Source: Streptomyces sp. AW19M42 (GTDB lineage Bacteria > Actinomycetota > Actinomycetes > Streptomycetales > Streptomycetaceae). Taken from it: a stretch of DNA of 54,013 nt. The DNA lies in contig CBRG010000082.1 of the NCBI GenBank assembly GCA_000470535.1, positions 1-54,013 of the forward strand. Reading direction: 5' to 3'. Position 1 is the stretch's first letter. The number at the start of each line of letters is the position of its first letter. Made by a program: the position numbers and the translations under genes. The notes beneath the pieces were generated by a model that saw nothing but the letters and a program-made list of their open reading frames with translations, had not been told where the DNA came from and searched no databases. Shown piece after piece: positions 8,040 through 15,872 of the stretch.

Positions 8040-8140
8040 CTGAGCCGCTCCATGAGCTCGCCCCACTTGGCCGCCTGCTCCTTCGCCGTCTTGCGCACGA
8101 TGCCCTGCTGGGCGGTCCGGGCCAGATCGGTACCACTCAC
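8036..8140 (-). CDS. 34-residue candidate antitoxin upstream of the Doc-like gene
   Basis: A small ORF starting with GTG at 8140. It overlaps the MFS stop (GTGA) upstream and the toxin start (GTGA) downstream. The protein is mainly one charged amphipathic stretch (RKTAKEQAAKWGELMERLR), like the toxin-binding tail of Phd-type antitoxins, and lacks the usual DNA-binding N-terminus of about 45 residues. The coupling and position support a real gene. It could instead be the relic of a longer antitoxin whose 5' part was lost when the MFS gene was joined. It is too short for standard ORF calling. Confidence 0.5.
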   Translation of the reverse strand: MSGTDLARTAQQGIVRKTAKEQAAKWGELMERLR

Positions 8141-9615
8141 CGCTCGCGCACCCGCGTAGCCACCCACGCCCCCACCAGCGCCACCCCCGCCATCGGCAGG
8201 AACACCACCGCGAACGCCCCCGGGTGCGAGCCGGAGGAGCCCGCCTCGACGGCCTCGTGCACGGCCCCCACCGCTCCCCCGCCGAGCGCCGCGAACCCCG
8301 CGCCGCCCGCCGCCAGCAGGAGGGCGTTGGAGAGGCCGTCCGAGATCTGCAGAGCCGCGGAGTTCGCCCCCGCCTCATGCGGTCCGGACAGCTTCAGCAG
8401 CAGCACGCTGGTCGACGCGATCACCGCGCCCATGCCGAGGCAGCCGACCGCCCAGGCCACGGCGACCGTCCAGACGGGTACCCCGTCGATCAGCACGGCG
8501 GGCGCGGCGGCGATCGCCGCGGCTACCAGCACCATGCCGCCCACCATCAGCCGCTCGCGGTGCGGCTCCAGGCGCGGCCGGGACTGCAGGAACGAGCCCA
8601 GCGCCCACGTCGCGCCACCGGCCGCGAGCGACAGCCCGGCCATCGTCGGGGACAGGCCGCGCTGGGTGACCAGCATCAGGGGGACGAACGACTCGGCGGC
8701 GACGAACGACCCGGCCGCGACCCCGCGCAGCAGCACCACGGAGGGCAGCCCGCGCGCCGCCCGTCCGGTGCCATGGGGCAGCAGACCGCGGATCGCGGGG
8801 ATGAGCAGGGCGATCCCCGCGGCGGCCGGCAGCAGCGAGAACCAGTTCCGCTCCTGCCCGGCGTACTGGAGCAGCCCCGCGCCCAGCGAGATTCCCAGCG
8901 CGAGCACGACGCGCCGGCGGTCGAACGGCTCGACGGGCGCCGCCGGGTCTGCGGGCCCGGACGCCATCCGCCGGATCGCGGGCAGCGCGAGCGCCAGCGG
9001 GAAGACCACCAGGACCGGGATGCCGACGAAGACCCAGCGCCAGCCCAGGTGCTCGGTCACGCTCCCGGAGGCCAGCGGCCCGACGACGGACGGGATCACC
9101 CAGCTCGCGGCGAACCCGGCCATGATCGCGGGCCGCAGCGGCTCCGGGTAGGCCCGGCTGACCACCACGTACAGCGCGACGATCACCAGCCCGCCGCCGA
9201 GGCCCTGCACGGCCCGCCCCGCGATGAACATCCACATGGTGCCCGCGGTCCCGGAGAGCAGCAGACCCACCCCGAAGGCGCTGATGCCGGCGGCGAGCGG
9301 CCCCAGCGGACCGCGCCGGTCGGCCCACTGGCCGGAGAGCACCATGGCGAAGAGGCTGGTGGTGAAGTACGCCGAGAACGCGAACGCGTACAGCGGGACG
9401 CCGTGCAGCTCACGGGCGGCGACCGGCATCGCGGTCCCCACGGCGGTGGCCTCGAAGGCGATCAGGAACACGACGGAGACGATGCCGATGCTGAGCGCCC
9501 GGTAGGTCCGCCCGAGCACCCCTTCCGCCGTGCCCGCGACCACGGTCCCGTGCAGGTCATCGATGTCTTTGAGGCGGGCCGAGACCTCGGCGTCACGCGG
9601 TTCCAGGACGGTCAT
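8137..9615 (-). CDS. MFS transporter (drug-efflux type)
   Basis: A 492-residue membrane protein of the major facilitator superfamily, with roughly 14 hydrophobic segments. A typical loop motif (GQWADRRGPLG) follows the second helix, and GRAVQGLGGGLVIVALYVVVS resembles motif C of proton antiporters. Length and layout fit the DHA2 drug:H+ antiporter group; the substrate cannot be read from sequence. ATG 9615 has GGGG four bases upstream. The upstream open frame to 9708 lacks similarity. Its stop overlaps the start of the candidate antitoxin by four bases, so the toxin pair is probably expressed from the MFS mRNA, an uncommon arrangement. Confidence 0.85.
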   Translation of the reverse strand: MTVLEPRDAEVSARLKDIDDLHGTVVAGTAEGVLGRTYRALSIGIVSVVFLIAFEATAVGTAMPVAARELHGVPLYAFAFSAYFTTSLFAMVLSGQWADRRGPLGPLAAGISAFGVGLLLSGTAGTMWMFIAGRAVQGLGGGLVIVALYVVVSRAYPEPLRPAIMAGFAASWVIPSVVGPLASGSVTEHLGWRWVFVGIPVLVVFPLALALPAIRRMASGPADPAAPVEPFDRRRVVLALGISLGAGLLQYAGQERNWFSLLPAAAGIALLIPAIRGLLPHGTGRAARGLPSVVLLRGVAAGSFVAAESFVPLMLVTQRGLSPTMAGLSLAAGGATWALGSFLQSRPRLEPHRERLMVGGMVLVAAAIAAAPAVLIDGVPVWTVAVAWAVGCLGMGAVIASTSVLLLKLSGPHEAGANSAALQISDGLSNALLLAAGGAGFAALGGGAVGAVHEAVEAGSSGSHPGAFAVVFLPMAGVALVGAWVATRVRER

Positions 9616-9798
9616 GAACCCCAGAGTAAGGGGCAAAACCCACCTTGAACCCTGTCGCGAGTCGCTCCCGTTCTGGTCCCTTGGTCGTAGGACCGGACGG
9701 CTGTTCATGAACGCGGTATGGCAGTCGCGTTGCGGAACGGCCCGCGCCCTTGGCGGCCGTGGTCACGAGCCCCTACGGTCGGTACCGGAACAACGCAC

Positions 9799-9870
9799 GG
9801 CCGTGTGCCCGAGAGGCTCAGGGGCTCGACTGCAACTCGAGTTACACCGGTTCGATTCCGGTCACGCTCG
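9799..9870 (+). tRNA. tRNA-Cys(GCA)-like gene, atypical
   Basis: A cloverleaf can be drawn. The acceptor is GGCCGTG with CACGCTC (one C-C mismatch, one G-U). The D stem is CCC/GGG with a GG-containing loop. The anticodon stem is CTCGA/TCGAG with loop CTGCAAC (anticodon GCA at 9832-9834), then a 4-base variable loop, then T arm ACCGG-TTCGATT-CCGGT. Deviations from a normal bacterial tRNA-Cys are the acceptor mismatch and G rather than U at the discriminator position, the main CysRS identity element. No CCA is encoded. A very strong terminator starts seven bases later, so it is likely transcribed. It may be a second, divergent tRNA-Cys, a tRNA of unusual function, or a decayed copy. Confidence 0.6.
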
Positions 9871-9876
9871 GTGTAC

Positions 9877-9922
9877 GGAACCGCCCGCTCCCCGTCCTTC
9901 CGGACGGGGAGCGGGCGGTTCC
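9877..9922 (+). terminator. 21-bp perfect hairpin terminator after the tRNA
   Basis: Arms 9877-9897 and 9902-9922 pair perfectly over 21 bp with loop TTCC. It lies six bases after the tRNA-like gene and would end its transcript. It is also positioned to end leftward transcription from the decarboxylase/permease-remnant side. Confidence 0.85.
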
Positions 9923-9954
9923 GTGTGGCGGGTCAGTCGGTGACCCCGGCGTCC

Positions 9955-10140
9955 GGTACAGAGGATGATCCCGATGGTGGCGCGGGCCACCGAACGCTCG
10001 GGCTCCTTGCTCTCCGCGGCGGCGATGGTGACGATCCCGGCTCCGCCGAACGCGAAGATGACCACGACGGTCGCGGTGAAGATCGCGGTGAAGCCGTTCG
10101 GCGCGAAGCCGCCGTGCGCGGTCAGGTCGGAGAAGTCGAC
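9955..10140 (-). pseudogene. Amino-acid permease fragment (APC/AAT family)
   Basis: Minus-strand translation gives about 62 residues that fit an internal part of a GabP/AAT-type amino-acid permease: VDFSDLTAHGGFAPNGF, then IFTATVVVIFAFGG, then IVTIAAAESKEPERSVARAT. The family pattern is a cytoplasmic/periplasmic loop, a membrane helix with FAFGG, then the AAE(S/T)xxPxR(A/S)(V/I) motif. The five to six helices before it and those after it are missing, so this is a deletion remnant. It begins 24 bases after the decarboxylase stop, which suggests a former decarboxylase-permease operon. Confidence 0.75.
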
Positions 10141-10164
10141 CGTCGGCGGATATGAGGACGCGCT

Positions 10165-11544
10165 TCACCCCGCCACCTCCTTCTTCGGTGTCCGCTCCGG
10201 CCCCCGCGCGCACAGCGCCACGAGCGCGTCCGCGTGGGAGAGGCCGCTCTCCTCCACGACTTCGCGCACGCTCTGGGCCTCGCGGACCATGGCGAGTCGG
10301 ACCTGCCCGGCAAAATCCGTGCGATAACCGTACACAGCGGGTCTGGGCAGGGAATTGTAGGAGAAGTGCGACGAGAAGTAGTACGCCCCGGTGTCGTACA
10401 GCGCCACCACGTCCCCAGGCTCGACCACCGGGAGTTCGCGGGCGCTCGCGGTCAGGTCCCCGGCGAAGCAGCACGGTCCGGCGATGTCCACGACCTGGAG
10501 CGGCCCCTCCTTGGGCCGGCCCGCGGCGTCGAACACGCCGACGCGCAGGGGCCAGGCGTCGGGCATGAACACGGTGCGGGTGGCCACCTGGGCGCCGGCG
10601 TGCGTGACGGCGATCCGCCGGCCGCCGGCCGACTTGGTGTACTCGACGACCGAGCCGATGGTGCCGCTCTTCGCCAGCAGCGAGCGGCCGAACTCGGTGA
10701 CGAGGGTGTAGCGGCCGTCGAAGAGGCCGGGGGCGACGGTCCGCAGTTCGGCGACGTAGTCGGTGTAGGTGGGGCGGTCGTCCTCGCTGTCGAAGTTCAC
10801 GGGCAGGCCGCCGCCGATGTCCAGGCCGGTGATCCGGGCTTGCCCGAGCAGGGTGTTGATCCGTTCCGCCAGTTCGTACGCGGCACCGACCCCCTGAGCG
10901 ATGAGCGGCAGCGGGCAGCCCTGGGAGCCGACGTGGGCGTGCAGGCGGTTGAGCCAGGGGCGCGTGGTGAAGGCCTCGATCACCGCGTCGACGGCTCCCG
11001 GGTCGCGCAGCGCGACGCCGAACTTGGATGTCGCGGTGGCGGTGCTCATCGCCCCGATGGCTCCGGCCCCGACCTGGGGGTTCACCCGAAGACCGATGGG
11101 TCCGGCGGGCTCGCGGCCGGCCAGCAGGCGGTCGACGCGCTCAAGTTCCTGGAAGTTGTCCAGGTTGATCGCGATGCCGTGCTCAAGGGCGAACTCCAGC
11201 TCCTCGACGGTCTTCGCGGGGCTGTCGAAGACCAGCCGGTCGTGGCTGAAGCCCGCGGCGAGGGCCTGTTCCAGCTCGCCGGGCGATGCCACCTCGCAGC
11301 CCATGCCGGCCTCGGCGAGCAGCCGGAGCACCGGCACCAGGCCGCACGCCTTGGCCGCGAACGTGTGGTGGACCGTGGCCGGCCCCTCGAACGCTTCGTT
11401 CAGCGCGTCCACCGCGGCCAGTACCCCGTCGACGTCGAGCAGGCCGACCAGGGGCGAGCCGGGACCGAGCAGTCCGTCCTCGACGGCACGGGCGAGTGCC
11501 GCCTCACGGGCGCGCTTGCGCTGGGGGGCCGGACAGGAAGTCAC
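10165..11544 (-). CDS. PLP-dependent group IV decarboxylase (DAP/ornithine type)
   Basis: About 459 residues, fold-type III PLP decarboxylase (alanine-racemase-like barrel plus C-terminal beta domain). The PLP lysine lies in HHTFAAKACG. GCEVASPGELEQAL, HAHVGSQ, GLDIGGGLPV and EFGRSLLAKSG follow the order of LysA-type enzymes. In the C-terminal domain, GPCCFAGD and DTGAYYFS carry the active-site Cys and Tyr region. It may act on diaminopimelate or on another amino acid; the adjacent permease remnant favours an uptake and decarboxylation role rather than core lysine synthesis (inference). GTG 11544 has AGGAG ten bases upstream. ATG 11577 with GAGG eight bases upstream is an equally possible start. 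Confidence 0.82.
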   Translation of the reverse strand: MTSCPAPQRKRAREAALARAVEDGLLGPGSPLVGLLDVDGVLAAVDALNEAFEGPATVHHTFAAKACGLVPVLRLLAEAGMGCEVASPGELEQALAAGFSHDRLVFDSPAKTVEELEFALEHGIAINLDNFQELERVDRLLAGREPAGPIGLRVNPQVGAGAIGAMSTATATSKFGVALRDPGAVDAVIEAFTTRPWLNRLHAHVGSQGCPLPLIAQGVGAAYELAERINTLLGQARITGLDIGGGLPVNFDSEDDRPTYTDYVAELRTVAPGLFDGRYTLVTEFGRSLLAKSGTIGSVVEYTKSAGGRRIAVTHAGAQVATRTVFMPDAWPLRVGVFDAAGRPKEGPLQVVDIAGPCCFAGDLTASARELPVVEPGDVVALYDTGAYYFSSHFSYNSLPRPAVYGYRTDFAGQVRLAMVREAQSVREVVEESGLSHADALVALCARGPERTPKKEVAG

Positions 11545-11740
11545 CTGAACCACACTCCTAAGTGATGGGCCGCTCATGCACCGCGCCTCGGACCGCGGGC
11601 TGTTGTGTCCAGCTTCGGTGTGCGGGGCCCGGCATGTCTTCGTCGCCCAGGACCAGGACCGGCCGGTTTCCCTGTCCACCCCGACATGTAAATGATCATG
11701 AACACGAAGGTCGGCGCCGGCCGACAGGGCAGAACCGGAA

Positions 11741-13411
11741 TCAGGAGCGGGGACGGGCAGGCCCGAGGCGCAGGCCGATCTCCGCCAGGAACCGCACCGC
11801 CGGATCGGCCAGGTCGACCCCGAACAGCTCCCGCGCCCGGCGCAGCCGGTACCGCAGCGTATTCGGGTGCACGTTGAGGTGGCGCGCGGCGGCGGCCGTG
11901 TCGCCGAAGGCGTCGAGGTACGCGGCGACGGATTCGCCGTAGCGCGCCCCGTGCGACCGGTCGTGCTCCAGCATCGCGTGCACCGGCCCCGCCATCTCCT
12001 GCCACAGCGGCTCCACCCGGTCGAGCAGCCGCAGCACGTCCGCCTCGGCCGCGACCTCCGCGTACGACGCCACCGCAGAACCGGCCCCGGCAGGGGGCAG
12101 CCGCGCGGCGCGCTCCCGCAGCACCCGCACCACCAGCTCCGCGGCGTCCCGCGAGGCGGGCAGTTCCGCCAGCTCCGACACCACGGGCCCGGCTCCGGCG
12201 AACACCACGCCCCGGGGCACGGAACGGGCCGTGGCCAGCAGCGTGCGCGCGGGGTCGCTCTCGCCGTCCACGGCCGGCACCAGGACGTACAGCCGCTGCC
12301 CGGACCGGGCGGTCACACACCCCGGGCGGTAGGCCGCGGCCAGCAGCGCCAGTCCATCGAGCACCCGCTGCGCCCGCTGCACCCGCTGCCCGACGTCACC
12401 CGGCGCGGTCTCCGGTCCGTCGTAGGCCTCCGCCACCAGCACGGCGTACGGCCGGCCCCGGACGATCCCCACGTCGTGCGCCGCCTGCCCGTTGCCCGCC
12501 AGGAGCGCGTGCACCGAACCCTCGCGCGCCCAGGCCGCCGCCCGGCCCCAGGTCCGGTGGTGCGACAGGTGCGGGACCGCGGCACGGGCCGCCGTCCGCA
12601 GCGCCGCCACCGCGTCCTCGGCCAGCGGCCGCCCGTCGGCCGCCGCCCAGATCGAGCCGAGCACCTCGGAGCCGTGCCGCACCGCGACGGCCAGCCGCTC
12701 GGCGTACCGCTCGTCGGCGGGGAGGCGCACCACGTCGTCGGTGTTCCACAGCGCCTGGAAGAAGCCGCTCTCCCGCAGTTGGACGACCCGCCAGCGGGGC
12801 ACCTCCTGGCCGAGGATCGTGAGCCGGCGCATCGGATCGGGCTCGTGGTCCATCCGCGAGTAGGCCAGCACCCGCGACTGCGGGTCCTCGATCGTGATCG
12901 CACCGCCGACGAGGTCCGCCACGGTGTTGGCCAGCCCCGACAGATCGCCCAGCCGCAGCCCGTCCACACCGGCCGCGCTCCCGGACCGGTCCGGGACGCT
13001 GTGCACCAGCGCCGTCCGCAACTGCCCGAGCACCTCGGTCCAGCCCTGCCCGGCCCGCCGGGTCAGCAACGCCGTACGCCCCCGCTCCGCCGCCTCCAGC
13101 AGCGCCGCCCGTGGCCCCCGCGCGCCGCGCCGCATCACCACGGCCGCCGCTCCGGCACGGTCCGCGGCGCGCAGCACGTCGACCGCCTCGGGCGAGGCGA
13201 CCTCCACCCCGACCGCGAGCAGGACCAGCCCGGCGGCCGACCGGGCGTCCTCGTCCCGCTCCTCACCCGGATCGTGCAGCACCACGTCGGACACGGGTAC
13301 GCCGGTGCCGCACGGCGCCACGACGACGTCGAGCGTCCCTGCGGCGATCAGCGCGAGGAGCTGCGCCAGCGTGGGGCCCCCGTCGGGGTGGTCCGGCTCG
13401 CAGATGTGCAT
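11741..13411 (-). CDS. PucR-family transcriptional regulator
   Basis: About 556 residues. The N-terminal half holds the PucR-type ligand domain, the middle a GGDEF-related/CdaR-like domain, and the C-terminus (about 495-545) the PucR helix-turn-helix with DTAAAARHLNVHPNTLRYRL. PucR proteins control purine catabolism in several bacteria, and here it lies 119 bases after the xanthine dehydrogenase operon on the same strand, so it probably regulates that pathway or is co-transcribed with it. ATG 13411 is preceded by a weak GGGCGG. GTG 13432 is an in-frame alternative. Whether it activates or represses cannot be seen. Confidence 0.85.
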   Translation of the reverse strand: MHICEPDHPDGGPTLAQLLALIAAGTLDVVVAPCGTGVPVSDVVLHDPGEERDEDARSAAGLVLLAVGVEVASPEAVDVLRAADRAGAAAVVMRRGARGPRAALLEAAERGRTALLTRRAGQGWTEVLGQLRTALVHSVPDRSGSAAGVDGLRLGDLSGLANTVADLVGGAITIEDPQSRVLAYSRMDHEPDPMRRLTILGQEVPRWRVVQLRESGFFQALWNTDDVVRLPADERYAERLAVAVRHGSEVLGSIWAAADGRPLAEDAVAALRTAARAAVPHLSHHRTWGRAAAWAREGSVHALLAGNGQAAHDVGIVRGRPYAVLVAEAYDGPETAPGDVGQRVQRAQRVLDGLALLAAAYRPGCVTARSGQRLYVLVPAVDGESDPARTLLATARSVPRGVVFAGAGPVVSELAELPASRDAAELVVRVLRERAARLPPAGAGSAVASYAEVAAEADVLRLLDRVEPLWQEMAGPVHAMLEHDRSHGARYGESVAAYLDAFGDTAAAARHLNVHPNTLRYRLRRARELFGVDLADPAVRFLAEIGLRLGPARPRS

Positions 13412-13530
13412 CCGCCCATAGTCGCCCCACACCGCCGCGACCTGCCATGTCCCCGGTCACCCGACCGGTGGGGTCACCGCCGGGGCCCGGCCCCGGTGGC
13501 CGCCGCCCCGGCGGCTGTGCCTCACAGGGC

Positions 13531-15872
13531 TCAGGACCTGGGGACGGCCACCGCTGCCTGCGGCCGGATCGGGAGGCGGTTGACCGGGCGGCCGGTGGCC
13601 GAGCGGACCGCGGCGGCCACGGCGGCCGGGGAGGTCACCACGGGGACCGCCGAGGCGGGTTTGGCGCCGAACGGGGCCACCACGTCGCGTTCCTCGACGA
13701 GTCTGACGATGCGGATGTCAGGCGCGTCGAGCGAGGTCGGCAGGGCGTAGCCGGTGAGGTCGGGGTGGCGGATGAGGCCGCGGGCGGTGCGGAGGTTCTC
13801 CGTCAGGGCGGTGCCGATGCCCTGGGTGACGCCCGCCTCGATCCGGGTCGCCAGCTGGGACGGGTTGAGGACCCGGCCGACGTCCTGGGCGACGGCCATC
13901 TCCACGACGCGGACCGAGCCCAGCTCGATGTCGACGTCCACCACCGCGCGGATCGCGCAGAAGGCGAGGCCGACGAAGGCGTCACCCTGGCCGGACTCGT
14001 CGAGCGGCTCCGTGGGGTGGGGGCGGCACTGGGCGGTGGCCCAGAGCTCCTTGCCGTCCATCGCCTCCGTGACGGTCGTGGAGAGCACCCCGTCGTACGA
14101 GGTGATCTTGCCGTCGGCGATCTGGAGCAGCTCGGTGGACATGCCGAACTTGTGGGCCAGCGGCTGGAGCAGCTGGGTGCGGACCATCTTCGCGGCGCGT
14201 TCGACCGCTCCTGCGGAGACCCAGGTGTGACGGCCGTGCGCGGCCGGTCCCGCCGGGGGCTGGTCGGTGTCGACGGAGGCCACGTGGACCTCCTCGATGC
14301 CCAGGGTCTCCTGGACGACCTGGCGGGCCAGTGTCGAGAATCCCTGGCCCGTCTCGACGGCGGCGCAGATGACGGTGGCGACCCCGTCGTGGACCCGGAC
14401 CGTGGCCGTGGAGACCTCGTCGGCGCCCTCGGCGCCGAGCATGTGGACCATGCCCAGCGCGTAGCCGACCCCGCGCCGCACCGCGCCGGGTTCGCCCGCT
14501 CCCTCCGGGCCGCCCGGAAGCAGCCAGTCGTCCTCCGGAGAGTCCTTGGGGAGCGAGGGGAGCGGGAAGTCCCGTACCGCGCGCAGGAGTTCCGCGACGG
14601 GGGCGGGGCAGGTCACGGTCTGTCCCGTGGGCAGGATGTCGCCGGTGGACAGGGAGTTGCGCAGCCGCAGTTCGGCCGGGTCGAGGGAGAGCTTGGCGGC
14701 CAGCTTGTCCATCTGGCCCTCGTACGCGGCGCAGACCTGCATCGCGCCCTCGCCCCGGACATGGCCGGACGGCGGGTTGTTCGTACGGACGGCCCAGCCC
14801 TCGATGAAGGCGTGCGGCACGACGTAGGGGCCGCAGGCGAACGCGACGGCGGCGGCCAGCGACTCGGACGAGTCGTCGGCGTACGCGCCCGCGTCGAGGA
14901 GGATCTGCGCCTCGACCTTCACCAGACGGCCCTCGGCGTCCGCGTGGTGGCGGTAGCGGAGCAGCGCCGGGTGGCGGTGCGCGTGGCCGAGGAAGGACTC
15001 CTCACGGGTGGCGGCCAGCTTGACCGGGCAGCCGGTGCGCAGGGCGAGCAGCCCCAGTGGCAGCTGGAATCCGGGGTCCTCGCGGTCGCCGGTGGCGCCG
15101 GGGACGCCGGTCACGACGACCTTCACCCGGTCCGGTTCGAGGCCGAAGCAGGCGGCGGCGAGGTCGCGGTCGGTGTGCGGGTCGGTGGAGGCGGTGTAGA
15201 TCTCGACACCGCCGTCGGGGCGGGGTACGGCGAGCCCGGCCTCGGCACCGATCGGCGCCGGGTCCTGGCGGCCGATGCGGTACAGGCCCTCGACGATGAC
15301 CTCGCCCACGATCTCCGGGTCGCCGTAGCGCAGCGGGATGTGGCGGATCAGATTGCCGTCGGGGTGCAGCGGTTCCGCGGCGAAGGCCTTCTCCGGATCG
15401 GTGACCGGTCCCCCTCGTACTCGACGGCGATGGCGGCGGCGGCCAGCCTCGCCGTGTCGGGGTGGTCGGCGGCGACCGCGGCGATCGGCTCGCCGTGGTG
15501 GCGGACCAGCTCCGAGGCGAAGACGGGGCGGTCCACGACGCGGCGTCCGTAGGCGCTCTCGCCGGGGACGTCCTCATGCGTGACGACCGCGCGTACGCCC
15601 GGCATCTCGACGGCGGCCGAGGTGTCGATCGACAGGATGCGGGCGTGCGGGTGCGGGGAGCGGAGCACGGCCGCCCAGAGCAGCCCCTCGGCCCACAGGT
15701 CGGCGGCGTACGGAAAGGTGCCCTCGGTCTTGGGGCGGGCGTCGGCCGGCGGCAGCGAGGCGCCGAGGCCGAACACCGGCTGCTCGCCCTCGGGGCCGTC
15801 GGGTCCGTCCAGTGAAGGGATGCTGATCGCCGTGTGGGTCGCGCCGGCCGCGGTGGCTGCGTCGTTGCTCAC
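13531..15872 (-). pseudogene. Xanthine dehydrogenase molybdenum-binding subunit, frameshifted
   Basis: The large molybdopterin subunit that oxidises purines such as hypoxanthine and xanthine. The N-terminal part (15872 down to about 15415) reads through the aldehyde-oxidase a/b hammerhead domain to VAVEYEG-type sequence. The remainder (from about 15413 down to 13531) is in another frame and continues VTDPEKAFAAEPLHPDGN into the Mo-binding domain, with GQGFSTLARQVV and GVTQGIGTALTEN. The break lies in a run of five G on the coding strand (15410-15414); one more G would give EYEGGPVTDPE and restore a protein of about 780 residues. This is either a real inactivating deletion or a homopolymer sequencing error. 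GTG 15872 overlaps the upstream stop by GTGA. Confidence 0.8.
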
